The notes: generated by a model not told the origin, from the letters alone. Positions 41,872 to 51,792 are shown, numbered from the stretch's first letter. The stretch: 64,000 nucleotides of DNA from CAYNRA01 sp046293395 (GCA_046293395.1 JBKBOU010000002.1:496001-560000); one strand, 5' to 3'. Translations and numbers: made by a program.

Positions 41872-43113
41872 TTATTCAGCCAATAGTTTTTCCATTAAAC
41901 CATAAAAATCACTAACAAATTTATCGTAATATTTACCCGTTCCTGGCCCTGAAAAACCCGTGTGAATTTCCCGAACTTTTCCTTTTTTATCCAAGATAAG
42001 TAAGGTCGGAAAACTAAGAATCTTGGAAAGCATCGGCAACGAACGAGCGGCTACTTCTTTGTCGTTAGTCCCGGCAAGTAAGATTTCGTATTCGATACCA
42101 AAACGCTCTTTCATCCGGTCAAGTTTGGGGTACGCAAAGGTGGGGTCTGTACTTTTTTCATACGCCAAACCGATTATTTCCACTCCTTTGTCTTTGTTTT
42201 TTTGATAATAAGGAGCTAGAAAACGACTTTCATCCATGCAATTGGGACACCAAGAACCCATAATTTGTACCAAAACGACTTTCCCTTTGTACCGTTCATC
42301 TTGAAGACGTATCAACTCGTTTTTGGTATTTTTAAAGGCAAAATCAATGGTTTCAAAACCAGGTTTGAGGTAGGTTAAGGTTGTTGGGTCGGGCAAAGAG
42401 GCCGCCGGATTTTTGACGGCTTCCCATTTTTCAGTATAAGAAAAAGCAGCGCAAAACACGCCGCCTTCCAGCTTTTCGTCGTTTATTTTAGCTTTGAACA
42501 AGAACACATGATTGCCGTCAAAACACGAAAGTTTCAAACTATCCCCAACGATATCACCAGCAAGAAAACGGTAATCCCCGGTGGTTGTCAAGAATGTTCC
42601 TGTCACTTGGCTACCCGATTGCTCAAAAATACCAACGGAAGGATAACTGCCCGTTTCTGTCGTAAATTTCACCTCCCAAGTACCACTAATATTTGTATTG
42701 GAAACGTCTTTTTTCTCATTTTCAAAACGATGGTATTGATTTTTTTGGGCTAAAAAAGGAACTGTTCGCAGGGCTAAATTAGACGCTTTGCGATTGAATC
42801 TCCCTTTCATGGATGAACCTGAAAGATGCGCAATAATCTCTGCATCAAATATTTCCATTGGAATATGTAATGAATCATTTTTGAAAAAAGGTGTATCCAA
42901 ACCCAATTTTTCTTTTCCATTAATGGCATACGCTTGTGACTTTCCGTTCTCCATTTCAAGGGAAAGATGGAACGGCAACATACCCGCCACAGTCGGGAGT
43001 TCCGCGCGCCAAAAGCCCGCAGCATCCGTCATATTTGCTTGCGAAAAACTTAGGTGTATAGTAAAAAACAACCCTATACACGTCATAAAAAGAGAAGAAA
43101 TAGTCTTTTTCAT
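41872..43113 (-). CDS. TlpA/ResA-like periplasmic thioredoxin-fold protein
   Basis: 413 residues with a signal peptide (MKKTISSLFMTCIGLFFTIHLSFS). A beta-rich N-terminal region (about 28-235) precedes a thioredoxin-fold domain carrying GSWCPNC (C289, C292) and a cis-Pro in SFPTLLI (P369). It should act as a periplasmic thiol-disulfide reductase or cytochrome-maturation factor; substrate unknown. The CxxC is intact. The downstream MFS gene is 6 bp away. Confidence 0.87.
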   Translation of the reverse strand: MKKTISSLFMTCIGLFFTIHLSFSQANMTDAAGFWRAELPTVAGMLPFHLSLEMENGKSQAYAINGKEKLGLDTPFFKNDSLHIPMEIFDAEIIAHLSGSSMKGRFNRKASNLALRTVPFLAQKNQYHRFENEKKDVSNTNISGTWEVKFTTETGSYPSVGIFEQSGSQVTGTFLTTTGDYRFLAGDIVGDSLKLSCFDGNHVFLFKAKINDEKLEGGVFCAAFSYTEKWEAVKNPAASLPDPTTLTYLKPGFETIDFAFKNTKNELIRLQDERYKGKVVLVQIMGSWCPNCMDESRFLAPYYQKNKDKGVEIIGLAYEKSTDPTFAYPKLDRMKERFGIEYEILLAGTNDKEVAARSLPMLSKILSFPTLLILDKKGKVREIHTGFSGPGTGKYYDKFVSDFYGLMEKLLAE

Positions 43114-43233
43114 TAGTCAATGTAGGAATAATAAGTGAGGTGGAGAGGCAGACAAAACGTAAAACAGACACGACTTCTAAGAAAGATACGGTTTGTAGCC
43201 ATTGGATAATCCACGAAAATTAGGCAAAATGAT

Positions 43234-43241
43234 TACCTTTG
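43234..43241 (+). promoter_or_regulatory. Possible promoter of the rsmH-ftsL-ftsI unit
   Basis: TACCTTTG, an exact -7 box 49 nt before the rsmH start; no clear TTG at -33. Confidence 0.4.
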
Positions 43242-43290
43242 TAAAGCAATTACATACAAAAAAGTTCACACATTTAATTCGTAGATTCAT

Positions 43291-44217
43291 TTGGAAACCA
43301 ACGATTACAGCTATCATCATCCGGTTATGTTACAAGAATGTTTGGAAGGATTGGCCATCCGACCAGACGGAATCTACGTGGATGTCACGTTTGGTGGCGG
43401 TGGACATTCGCGCGCGATTCTTGAAAAATTGACTACAGGCAAACTTTATTCTTTTGATCAAGACGCTGATGCACGCGCTGAAAGCAAGAAGATTTCAGAC
43501 CCGAATTTTACATTCATTCAAGCAAATTTTAGATATATCAAGCAATATTTGCGTGTGTATGGGGTAAAAAAAGCAGATGGTATTTTGGCAGATTTGGGAA
43601 TATCTTCTCATCAAATCGATACGGCTGATAGAGGGTTCTCGACGCGTTTTGATGCCACCTTAGACATGCGCATGAACCAGCAAGGAAACCTGACAGCCAA
43701 GGAGTTGATTGCTACTTCTTCCGTGGAAGAATTACACCGGATTTTAGGTATGTATGGGGAAATTAAAAATGCGAAATCAGCTGCACAAGCCATTGTCATG
43801 GCGCGGTCAAGCCAACCCATTGAGACCATTCAGGACTTAAAAAACGTTTTACAAAGTATTGCGCCGCGTGGCAAGGAGTTCAAATATTTTGCACAGATTT
43901 TTCAGGCACTTCGTATCGTCGTAAACGAAGAAATGGCTGTTTTAGAGGAGTTTTTACAACAAGTTCCAGATGTATTGACACCCAAAGGCAGACTTGTTGT
44001 GATGTCGTATCATTCGTTGGAAGACAGACCAGTCAAAAACTTTATCCGGAGTGGTAAGTTTAGCGGCGAGGTAGAGAAGGACTTTTTTGGAAATGAAATC
44101 AAGCCGATGGTAGCTGTAAATAGAAAACCAATAGAGGCTACACCTGAGGAAATCCAACAAAATCCGCGCGCGCGAAGTGCTAAATTACGCATCGCTACTC
44201 TATACAATGCAGATTAA
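43291..44217 (+). CDS. rsmH: 16S rRNA (cytosine1402-N4)-methyltransferase
   Basis: Methylates C1402 of 16S rRNA; first gene of the dcw division cluster. 308 residues. YHHPVMLQECLEGL, the SAM loop VDVTFGGGGHSRAIL, LADLGISSHQID and VVMSYHSLEDRPVKNF are intact. The start is TTG at 43291: an in-frame stop (TAG) lies 6 bp before it, and the next ATG at 43327 would remove the conserved HxPVML. ftsL and ftsI follow, but mraZ is absent upstream and murE and other dcw genes are absent downstream. Confidence 0.95.
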   Translation: METNDYSYHHPVMLQECLEGLAIRPDGIYVDVTFGGGGHSRAILEKLTTGKLYSFDQDADARAESKKISDPNFTFIQANFRYIKQYLRVYGVKKADGILADLGISSHQIDTADRGFSTRFDATLDMRMNQQGNLTAKELIATSSVEELHRILGMYGEIKNAKSAAQAIVMARSSQPIETIQDLKNVLQSIAPRGKEFKYFAQIFQALRIVVNEEMAVLEEFLQQVPDVLTPKGRLVVMSYHSLEDRPVKNFIRSGKFSGEVEKDFFGNEIKPMVAVNRKPIEATPEEIQQNPRARSAKLRIATLYNAD

Positions 44218-44271
44218 CTTGGAAGGTTCATTCTTATCGATTATTTATCCAACAAAAACGATTCAATTGGT

Positions 44272-44652
44272 ATGACAAATGCACGAAGAAACACAAGGGT
44301 TGCACCTCAATCGAAAGGAAAACTTCCTCGATTTCGTATTGCACAGCGGATTTCAGAGACTATTTCAAACCGAATTAATCTAGGTGAAGAGCTTCCTGTC
44401 AGTCAATTATTTAAAATTGGCTGGACTGTTTTTTTGATTATCATCTATATTTTTTTTCAACACAATTACGATAGTTTAATCCGGAAAATAGTAAATGCGC
44501 GTACCAATATGGAGGAAATGCGTGCCTCCTACGTAACACACCAAGCGAAGTTCATGTATGCCAGCAAGCAATCTGAGGTAACACGAAAACTGAACGACGA
44601 AGCAATCGACAAAAACCTTGTTCCACCGACTAAACTAGAAGTGCGTCCTTAA
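44272..44652 (+). CDS. ftsL: FtsL-like cell-division protein
   Basis: 126 residues: basic cytoplasmic N-terminus (MTNARRNTRVAPQSKGKLPR), a single membrane helix (LFKIGWTVFLIIIYIFF, about 46-62) and a short periplasmic coiled coil. Weakly conserved, but the position between rsmH and ftsI is diagnostic of the Bacteroidota FtsL that bridges FtsQB and FtsWI. Confidence 0.85.
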   Translation: MTNARRNTRVAPQSKGKLPRFRIAQRISETISNRINLGEELPVSQLFKIGWTVFLIIIYIFFQHNYDSLIRKIVNARTNMEEMRASYVTHQAKFMYASKQSEVTRKLNDEAIDKNLVPPTKLEVRP

Positions 44653-44672
44653 AATTTGATTTTCTGTCTCTT

Positions 44673-46799
44673 ATGCCAAATTCACAACCTCAACGCCCGA
44701 TTCGTGACGAATTGGTAAAAAAATCAAAAAACACATTTGTTCTTTTTCTTGTCATCGCCGTTTGTGCTGTTGCACAGATGGTTCGTTTACAGACAGTTAA
44801 GAAAAAAGAAGTCATCAATCGAACAGCTGGTCGAATCTTTGAAACCAAAGCGATTCCTGCTACTCGCGGAAATATTCTAGCGCGTGACGGCCGGAGTTTA
44901 CTGGCTACTTCTATTCCTAGATACCGCGTTGCCCTCGATCCTACCGTGGCAAGCAAAGAGTATTTCGATGACCATATCAAAGAACTTTCCATCCAATTAG
45001 CTACTTATTTCAAAGACAAAACATCCAAAGAATATGAAACGCTAATTCGCGAAAAACGGAAAGAAAAAAACAGTTACGTACGGCTTGGCGACCGCGACAT
45101 TGACCACGAAGAGAGAGATAGTATTCAAACTTTTGCCTTCTTTAGAGACGATAGACTCAAAGCAGGCGGAATCTTCGAGAAAAAAGAAGAGCGTATTTTA
45201 CCTTTTGTAGATATGGCATCCCGGACGGTCGGTCGGCTAGATAGAAAAACCAATACACGTGGAGAATACGGCATAGAATATAGTTTTAACCAATATTTAG
45301 CAGGAAAAGAAGGAAAAGGAGTCTTTCAAAAAATCACAGGGGGGGTTTGGAAACCCGTGGACCCAACCCAAGATACCAAGCCTATTTCTGGCCTAGACGT
45401 CGTTAGTACGATAGATGTGAATTTCCAAGATATTGTAGAAACGGCTTTGCGGAAACAAGTTATTCAGAAAAATGCCAAGTATGGCTCAGCGATATTAATG
45501 GAAATTGAAACGGGAGAAATTCGGGCGATTTCTAATTTAAGCCGACGTGGAACGGAGGGCAATTACCGTTACTTGGAAGATGAAAATTATGCAATTAGAG
45601 GCGGAACAGACCCTGGTTCAACGTTCAAGGTGGCGACCATGGCTGCTTTACTCGAAAAAGCGCCGCTGAATCCAAATGACTTTGCCGCAGAATGTACGGG
45701 TCAAATCCGACATTATGGACTTGATTTCAAATGTTCGCACAAACACGGGCGGCAGACGGTTCAGCAAGTCATCGAAAACTCCTGCAATATTGGTATTTAC
45801 AGACTCGTCCAAAAACATTTTGGCTTTTCTCGAGCGGATGATTACGTCGCCTACCTCAATCAATTTAGATTAGACCAACCCCTTGGTTTTCAGTTGAAAG
45901 GAGAATCTGAGCCCATTATCAAAAATAAGCGCAGCGAGTCCTTCAGTCATACGACTATACCGTGGATGTCTATTGGTTATGAAACACGGCTTAGCCCATT
46001 GCAAATGCTTACTTTTTACAATGCCATCGCAAACAAAGGGCATTGGGTACAGCCTATCTTGGTGAAGGAAATCCGGGATGTAAATGAGGTAATCCAACGA
46101 TTTGAACCGAATAAAATACCCAAACCGATTGTTTCAGAACGTACCGCCCAATTATTAACCCAAATGATGATTGGCGTTGTTGAAAACGGGACAGCGGCTG
46201 GCATAAAAGAAGGATATTGCCGAGTAGGAGGAAAAACGGGTACTTCGCAAAAAAGAATAAATCGTGGCTACCGCGAAGGGCTTTACTATACGGCGTTCAT
46301 CGGTTTTTTCCCGGCAGATAATCCAAAATACAGTTGCGCCATTATTATTGATGAACCGATGGGAAGCAATATCTATGCTGCAGATGTCTGCGCACCGGTT
46401 TTTCGGGATATTGCAGACCGCATGTATGCCATAGATATTGCTTTGCATACGCCCAAAAATAAGATAAAAGAGAAGCCAAAAGTAAGCAAACACTTATTGC
46501 AATCAGGCAATCTCGTTGGGCATAGTTCAGACTTCCGAACCCTAGCGGAAGAGTTAGATGTTGCTGTTGATGCACCGCTTGAAACAGGCATAATTCGTTC
46601 AAAAATACAGGCAGGAAAAGTCGATTGGGTTCCACTTGAGCTTACCAATGACTTACCGAATCTAATCGGGATGACGCTCCGAGACGCTACGCCTGTTTTA
46701 GAAAGTAAAAACTATTTCGTTACATTTGATGGTATTGGACGAGTTGTATCGTACCAGAAAATTGGAAACAGACGTGTGCATTTGCAATTAAAACCTTAA
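44673..46799 (+). CDS. ftsI: FtsI, division-specific penicillin-binding protein
   Basis: Septal peptidoglycan transpeptidase. 708 residues: membrane anchor (FVLFLVIAVCAVAQMV), PBP-dimer domain (to about 235), transpeptidase domain with SxxK (S316-TFK), SCN (370-372) and KTGT (521-524), and a C-terminal PASTA-like domain (from about 645: PNLIGMTLRDATPVLESKNYFV). Follows ftsL after 20 bp. MurE, normally next, is not here. Confidence 0.94.
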   Translation: MPNSQPQRPIRDELVKKSKNTFVLFLVIAVCAVAQMVRLQTVKKKEVINRTAGRIFETKAIPATRGNILARDGRSLLATSIPRYRVALDPTVASKEYFDDHIKELSIQLATYFKDKTSKEYETLIREKRKEKNSYVRLGDRDIDHEERDSIQTFAFFRDDRLKAGGIFEKKEERILPFVDMASRTVGRLDRKTNTRGEYGIEYSFNQYLAGKEGKGVFQKITGGVWKPVDPTQDTKPISGLDVVSTIDVNFQDIVETALRKQVIQKNAKYGSAILMEIETGEIRAISNLSRRGTEGNYRYLEDENYAIRGGTDPGSTFKVATMAALLEKAPLNPNDFAAECTGQIRHYGLDFKCSHKHGRQTVQQVIENSCNIGIYRLVQKHFGFSRADDYVAYLNQFRLDQPLGFQLKGESEPIIKNKRSESFSHTTIPWMSIGYETRLSPLQMLTFYNAIANKGHWVQPILVKEIRDVNEVIQRFEPNKIPKPIVSERTAQLLTQMMIGVVENGTAAGIKEGYCRVGGKTGTSQKRINRGYREGLYYTAFIGFFPADNPKYSCAIIIDEPMGSNIYAADVCAPVFRDIADRMYAIDIALHTPKNKIKEKPKVSKHLLQSGNLVGHSSDFRTLAEELDVAVDAPLETGIIRSKIQAGKVDWVPLELTNDLPNLIGMTLRDATPVLESKNYFVTFDGIGRVVSYQKIGNRRVHLQLKP

Positions 46800-46847
46800 A
46801 CCATTCTCACCCGTACAGAGTTACGTAGCAAGACTTTTCAACTATTT

Positions 46848-47825
46848 ATGACGATTCAAGAGTGTATTGATACCATCGCTGAACAAACACAGCAAACCAC
46901 GTACGGAGAAAGCCCGCGCGAATTATACGAACCTATCGAGTATTTGATGTCTTTGGGCGGGAAACGGCTTCGTCCTGCGTTTACCCTTATCTCGGCTTAT
47001 TTATTTACCGACGACTGGAAAGCTCACGTACGACCAGCATTAGCCGTCGAGGTTTTCCATAATTTTACGTTAATGCACGATGATATCATGGACGCAGCTC
47101 CGTTAAGACGAGGGAAACCAACTGTGCATGAAAAATGGAATGCAAATACAGCTATTCTCTCTGGTGATGTCATGCTTGTAGCAGCTTACGAACTGCTCAC
47201 GGAGGTCAATGATGCGTGTTTCAAACAAGTCATCAAACGATTTAATCGGACAGCCGCGGAAGTCTGTGAAGGACAACAACTCGATATGAATTTTGCCTTT
47301 TTAGAGACGGTTTCAGAGGACGAATACATAGAAATGATTCGGTTGAAAACCTCTGTTCTCGTTGGTTTTGCCATGGAACTTGGTGGACTAATTGCTTGTG
47401 CTCCAGCAGAAATCATCGAAAAACTATATGAAATTGGAGTAAATATTGGTCTTGGTTTTCAGTTAAAAGATGATGTCCTCGACGTATATGGTGATCCCGA
47501 AAAATTTGGAAAGCAAGTCGGCGGCGATATCATTGAGAACAAAAAAACGTGGTTGATGCTCCGCGCACAACAGCTCGCCAAAGGAACTCCCGAAGAAGAA
47601 GAACTCGCATATTGGCTCACACAAACAGCACCTTCGAAATCCGCACAGAAAGTAGAAGCTGTTACCCAATTATTTACGAGATTAGGTATCAAAGAACTAG
47701 CACTCACGAAAGTAGCTGCGTATTTTGATTATGCGTTCCAATTGATTGAACAGCTCCCTGTTGAAGAAAATAGAAAAAAACCATTGAAAGATTTAGCTTC
47801 CTTGTTGTTGCAACGGGAAAGTTAA
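46848..47825 (+). CDS. Polyprenyl synthetase
   Basis: trans-Isoprenyl diphosphate synthase. 325 residues. The first Asp-rich motif is LMHDDIMD (D78, D79, D82), followed by RRGKPTVH; the second is GFQLKDDVLD. Both are intact, so it is catalytic. Residues before the first motif (HNFTL) do not define the chain length with confidence; farnesyl or longer products are possible. It begins 48 bp after ftsI. Confidence 0.9.
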   Translation: MTIQECIDTIAEQTQQTTYGESPRELYEPIEYLMSLGGKRLRPAFTLISAYLFTDDWKAHVRPALAVEVFHNFTLMHDDIMDAAPLRRGKPTVHEKWNANTAILSGDVMLVAAYELLTEVNDACFKQVIKRFNRTAAEVCEGQQLDMNFAFLETVSEDEYIEMIRLKTSVLVGFAMELGGLIACAPAEIIEKLYEIGVNIGLGFQLKDDVLDVYGDPEKFGKQVGGDIIENKKTWLMLRAQQLAKGTPEEEELAYWLTQTAPSKSAQKVEAVTQLFTRLGIKELALTKVAAYFDYAFQLIEQLPVEENRKKPLKDLASLLLQRES

Positions 47826-47850
47826 CTTTTCAAATATCCCTCATTTATCT

Positions 47851-48468
47851 ATGTCTATCCATATTTTGCTCATTATTGCCATCGTAGCTACCAGTCTGTT
47901 TGCCTTTCGAGATGCTACGCTGAAATACAAGCTCATTCATAGCCCCGGTATTGCACACAGAAACCAAGAATATTGGCGGCTGCTTACCTCTGGGTTTATC
48001 CACGCAGACTACCTCCATTTGTTCTTCAATATGTGGGCGCTCTACCTCTTTGGTGAAACCGTCGAAAGCTATTTTCTCATGCAATTTGGCGCACAAGGAA
48101 GTGGATTTTTCCTCTTACTCTTTGTTTCGGGTGTCATTATTGCCAATCTGCCGGACTTTTTTTCAAGACGTAACCAATTCAATTATTTCTCTCTAGGAGC
48201 ATCTGGCGGCGTTTCATCCATTGTTTTTGCCAGTATCATCATTAGTCCGTTGACTAAACTCATTATTTTCCCGATTCCTATTCCAATGCCTGCCTGGATT
48301 TTTGCTATTCTCTACACTGCTTATTCTATTTACATGGAAAAAAGACAAATGGATAACATCAATCATCTCGCCCATTTATGGGGAGGTTTGTGGGGAGTTG
48401 TATTTATGCTTTTACTACAACCGAGTAGTTTACGGACTTTTATCGAGCAAATTTTATACTCTTTTTAA
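47851..48468 (+). CDS. Rhomboid-family intramembrane serine protease
   Basis: 205 residues with about six hydrophobic helices. Rhomboid signatures: YWRLLTSGFIHADYLHLFFNM (helix 1-2), the nucleophile in SLGASGGVSSIVF (S118 in GASG) and the catalytic His in NHLAHLWGG (H175). Both catalytic residues are present. Substrate unknown. Confidence 0.9.
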   Translation: MSIHILLIIAIVATSLFAFRDATLKYKLIHSPGIAHRNQEYWRLLTSGFIHADYLHLFFNMWALYLFGETVESYFLMQFGAQGSGFFLLLFVSGVIIANLPDFFSRRNQFNYFSLGASGGVSSIVFASIIISPLTKLIIFPIPIPMPAWIFAILYTAYSIYMEKRQMDNINHLAHLWGGLWGVVFMLLLQPSSLRTFIEQILYSF

Positions 48469-48476
48469 TACCACAC

Positions 48477-49172
48477 ATGGAAGATTCAAACGGTAAATTA
48501 GAGCGAATCATTGAGGCGCGAATGAAACTCAAGGCGCGTTTCGAGAAAAAAATGGAAGCCACTCCTTCCCTCTCAGACCCTCGGCCACTCGGAAAAGGTG
48601 TCACCAATCGCCACGGAATGCCACAAGTACCTGTTGGTCAAACGATTACAGACAAATGGCCCGTCCTAGATTTAGGCTATCACCCAGATGTTCAACTTGA
48701 TAGATGGCGTTTATACATTGACGGCGAGGTAGAGAATCCAGTCATCTTAACTTGGGACGACTTCATGTCTCTCCCTCAATCAGAGGATACCAGTGATTTT
48801 CATTGCGTGACAACTTGGTCAAAACTTGATATGCCTTGGAAAGGGGTTCGTTTACTAGATTTGGCGGCACTTGTACAACCCAAAGAAACAGCCACGCATT
48901 TGCTGTGCCATGGGTACGACACTTATACAACCAATGTTTCGCTTGAAGAAGCGCTGAAACCAGATGTTTTGCTTGCGCATACTGTTTATAATGAACCCCT
49001 TGCGAAAGAACATGGTGGACCCGTTCGGATGATTACACCACAATTATATGCATGGAAAGGCGCCAAATGGATTAAAAGACTTCAGTTTTTACCTCAAAAT
49101 AAACTCGGATTCTGGGAAGAAAGAGGCTATTCCAATACGGCGTATCCGTGGAGAAACGATAGATATTCGTAA
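48477..49172 (+). CDS. Sulfite-oxidase-like molybdopterin oxidoreductase
   Basis: 231 residues of the YedY/SUOX-like molybdopterin-binding fold. The active-site Cys is in DTSDFHCVTTWSKLDMPWKGV, with RMITPQLYAWKGAKW at the C-terminus typical of the family. It has no Tat signal, so it may be cytoplasmic; whether it binds Mo is not provable here. It begins 8 bp after the rhomboid stop. Substrate unknown. Confidence 0.85.
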   Translation: MEDSNGKLERIIEARMKLKARFEKKMEATPSLSDPRPLGKGVTNRHGMPQVPVGQTITDKWPVLDLGYHPDVQLDRWRLYIDGEVENPVILTWDDFMSLPQSEDTSDFHCVTTWSKLDMPWKGVRLLDLAALVQPKETATHLLCHGYDTYTTNVSLEEALKPDVLLAHTVYNEPLAKEHGGPVRMITPQLYAWKGAKWIKRLQFLPQNKLGFWEERGYSNTAYPWRNDRYS

Positions 49173-49203
49173 AAAAAGCAGTCTGAATTTAGACTGCTTT
49201 TTT
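49172..49203. terminator. Bidirectional terminator between the oxidoreductase and SDR genes
   Basis: AAAAAAGCAGTCT / AGACTGCTTTTTT, 13-bp stem with a 6-nt loop, between convergent genes. Confidence 0.9.
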
Positions 49204-49204
49204 C

Positions 49205-49999
49205 TTATTTAGGTGCTTCGTTGACCAATATTTTTCGTAAAAGTCCAGGTAGGAATCGTTTTAAATAAATACCTAAAACTTCCGTTCCACCCATATATAC
49301 TTCTGGTTTTTCTTGTTCGAAGGCGCGAATAATTCGTGCGGCACATGCTTCAACGGGCATTCCCTTCGCTTGATTTTCATCCATTTTTCCGTGTGCTGTT
49401 CCATCTGGTGAAAGCGCATTTTTGGAAATTTCTGTGCGAATATAGCCCGGACAAATTAGCGTAATGGACAAACCATCTTTGGCTACTTCAGCCCGAAGTG
49501 CGTCTAAAAATCCGTGTAAAGCATGTTTGGAAGCACTATATCCTGACCGTTTCGCTGAACCCAATTTGCCAGAAACACTGCTCGTAGCTGCAATTAATCC
49601 CGACTTTTGTGCTTGCATATACGGCAAAACGGCTTTTGTGAGCGCAACTACACCGTAAAAATTGACTTCCATCAAGCGTTTATATACAGACAAATCTGTT
49701 TCTACCACACCCCCACGTTGCGAAATCCCCGCATTATTATACAAAACGTCGATTCGACCAAAATGACGAATAACATGTTCTACCAATGCCGGAAAATCGT
49801 CCGGTTTTTCGACATCCATCGGAACAACTAAAACATCGTTATCGGGTAAGTTCAAAGACCGTTTTACGCGTTCTAGTTCTTCCAAGCGACGTGCGGAAAG
49901 TACCAATTTAGCTCCTTTTTTTGCAGCCAACTGGGCTGTCGCTTCACCAATGCCGGCAGATGCGCCCGTAATCCAAACTACTTTATCTGTTAAATTCAT
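49205..49999 (-). CDS. Short-chain dehydrogenase/reductase
   Basis: 264 residues of the classical SDR fold. Cofactor motif VWITGASAGIGEATAQ, LYNNAGIS, and the catalytic YSASKHAL (Tyr and Lys) after a Ser-containing ATSSVSG. The C-terminus carries a hydrophobic tail. Substrate unknown; DHRS7-like. The mce gene lies 44 bp upstream of its start on the same strand. Confidence 0.88.
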   Translation of the reverse strand: MNLTDKVVWITGASAGIGEATAQLAAKKGAKLVLSARRLEELERVKRSLNLPDNDVLVVPMDVEKPDDFPALVEHVIRHFGRIDVLYNNAGISQRGGVVETDLSVYKRLMEVNFYGVVALTKAVLPYMQAQKSGLIAATSSVSGKLGSAKRSGYSASKHALHGFLDALRAEVAKDGLSITLICPGYIRTEISKNALSPDGTAHGKMDENQAKGMPVEACAARIIRAFEQEKPEVYMGGTEVLGIYLKRFLPGLLRKILVNEAPK

Positions 50000-50043
50000 T
50001 TTTAATTAATCGTTTGAACAAAAATAAGGGAATAAATGGGTCT

Positions 50044-50451
50044 TTAAGACTTTATTTCCTGACATAATTCGACCAAAACCCCATTTGCACTTTTCGGATG
50101 AACGAAACAAACCAGTTTATTATCTGCTCCTTTTTTCGGCGTTTCATTCAATAAAATAAAGCCTTCGCCGCGTAGTCGCTCCATCTCGGCTCCAATATCT
50201 TCTACCTCAAAGGCGATGTGATGAATCCCTTCTCCTTTTTTCTCGATGTATTTGGCGATGGCGCTTTCGGGTGTGGTCGCTTCGAGCAATTCTATTTTTG
50301 TGGCATTCACTTGAAAAAAAGACGTCGAAACACCTTCTGAAGGTACTTCCTCCAATTTATAGGGAGCGACGCCCAACAGAGCGGTATAGAGAGTATTGGC
50401 AGCCGATAAATCACGAACGGCAATGCCAATGTGTTCTACATTTACGAACAT
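50044..50451 (-). CDS. mce: Methylmalonyl-CoA epimerase
   Basis: Interconverts the D and L forms of methylmalonyl-CoA in propionate metabolism. 135 residues of the glyoxalase/VOC fold. VEHIGIAVRDLSAAN, GIHHIAFEVEDI and VLVELCQ give the metal-binding His and Glu pattern of the family. No mutase subunits are adjacent. Confidence 0.9.
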   Translation of the reverse strand: MFVNVEHIGIAVRDLSAANTLYTALLGVAPYKLEEVPSEGVSTSFFQVNATKIELLEATTPESAIAKYIEKKGEGIHHIAFEVEDIGAEMERLRGEGFILLNETPKKGADNKLVCFVHPKSANGVLVELCQEIKS

Positions 50452-50464
50452 AAATTGTATTATT

Positions 50465-51637
50465 TTAAGATGAATGCGCTAGTTTTTGCCCTAATTTGTG
50501 CAACATATCAAGCCCAAGTTCCAGCTGCTTTATTTCGATAAATTCATTCGCTCTGTGCGCTTGCGCGATGTCTCCAGGCCCACAAATAATGGCTTGTAAA
50601 CCAGCCTCCGCAAACTGACCTGCCTCTGCTGCATACGAGACAGTTCCCAGCTCTTGAATGGGACTAATCGACCGAATGAATGATACAATCTCTTGATCTT
50701 CAGGCGTATCTAACGGTGGAACAGGCGGATGATGTTCGGTCGTTACAATGCGTGCATCGGCAAAACGAAGTGTCAATTCCGCCTCTCGCTGCGCACAATA
50801 GGCTTGAAAATCAGCCAAAATATCGGTTAATTTATCGGAAGGAATCGTACGTACATCCCACTGGAAAGTACACACGTCTGAGATAACATTGGGGGCAATC
50901 CCGCCACGAAAAACACCGACATGAAGCGACGAGTGCGGCGGTGTAAACCGATTATCCAAATGACCCGAATTGACTAATTCGTGCATTTTATTCTCTATCC
51001 AAACAACCAATTTAGCTGCTTCGTGGATGGCGCTGACTTCTTGCCGAATCCGGCTGCTATGCCCTGCTGACCCATAAACAGTGGTTTCTAAAACGCAGAT
51101 ACCTTTCTGTCCGACCATTGGCTGCATGACTGTCGGCTCGCCAATCCAGGCAAAAGCAGGCTTTTCTTCGTAAAAATCAAGCAAAGCTTTCACCAATTCT
51201 GGTGCCGACAAACAGCCTACTTCTTCGTCATAAGAAAAAGCAAAATAGATGGGTTTTTCGAGATGTAGCGATTTAAAATACGGAACATTCGCTAGGCAAG
51301 AAGCTACAAACCCTTTCATATCTGCGGAGCCTCTTGCATACAATTTATCCTCAATTTGAGTTAAGACGAAAGGTTCCGTTTTCCAGTCTTGCCCTTCAAC
51401 AGGAACGACATCCATGTGTCCAGATAAGATAATTCCACCATCTACGGCGGGACCGATACGGGCAAAAAGAGATGCTTTTGAACCGTCTTGATTGGGTACT
51501 AATTGATATGCGACTTCGTGTGAGTCCAAGTATTCTTGAATATACTGTAAAATAGACAAATTACTCTCTCCGCCAAGAACGGGAAAAGACACCAAATCTG
51601 CCAGAATTTCGACGGTACGTTGATAGATTGATTGCAT
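50465..51637 (-). CDS. argE: Acetylornithine deacetylase-like M20 family hydrolase
   Basis: Zinc-dependent hydrolase of peptidase family M20, closest in pattern to ArgE. About 390 residues from the ATG at 51637 (MQSIYQRTVEILADLVSFP); the longer frame adds an unlikely 34 residues. Zinc motifs: ILSGHMDVVPVEGQDW, RGSADMKGF, SYDEEVGCLSAP, and the C-terminal GPGDIAQAHRANEF. The role in arginine synthesis is likely, but other M20 substrates are possible as no arg gene is adjacent. Confidence 0.87.
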   Translation of the reverse strand: MQSIYQRTVEILADLVSFPVLGGESNLSILQYIQEYLDSHEVAYQLVPNQDGSKASLFARIGPAVDGGIILSGHMDVVPVEGQDWKTEPFVLTQIEDKLYARGSADMKGFVASCLANVPYFKSLHLEKPIYFAFSYDEEVGCLSAPELVKALLDFYEEKPAFAWIGEPTVMQPMVGQKGICVLETTVYGSAGHSSRIRQEVSAIHEAAKLVVWIENKMHELVNSGHLDNRFTPPHSSLHVGVFRGGIAPNVISDVCTFQWDVRTIPSDKLTDILADFQAYCAQREAELTLRFADARIVTTEHHPPVPPLDTPEDQEIVSFIRSISPIQELGTVSYAAEAGQFAEAGLQAIICGPGDIAQAHRANEFIEIKQLELGLDMLHKLGQKLAHSS

Positions 51638-51754
51638 GAAAAAATGGTATAATAAGAAGATATTCAAATATAAAGATGATTCCTTCATTTCGAATACCTT
51701 TTGAGATTTAATTTCTTGTAATTGTGAATGGAGATGCACTCTTTCTTATACTTT

Positions 51755-51792
51755 CCCAAAATAGCTACATTAATTATCGTAGCTATTTTGGG
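51755..51792. repeat. Perfect 14-bp inverted repeat
   Basis: CCCAAAATAGCTAC and GTAGCTATTTTGGG separated by 10 bp, in the 257-bp gap between argE and the TonB receptor gene. No T run on either side, so not a classic terminator. Confidence 0.8.
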
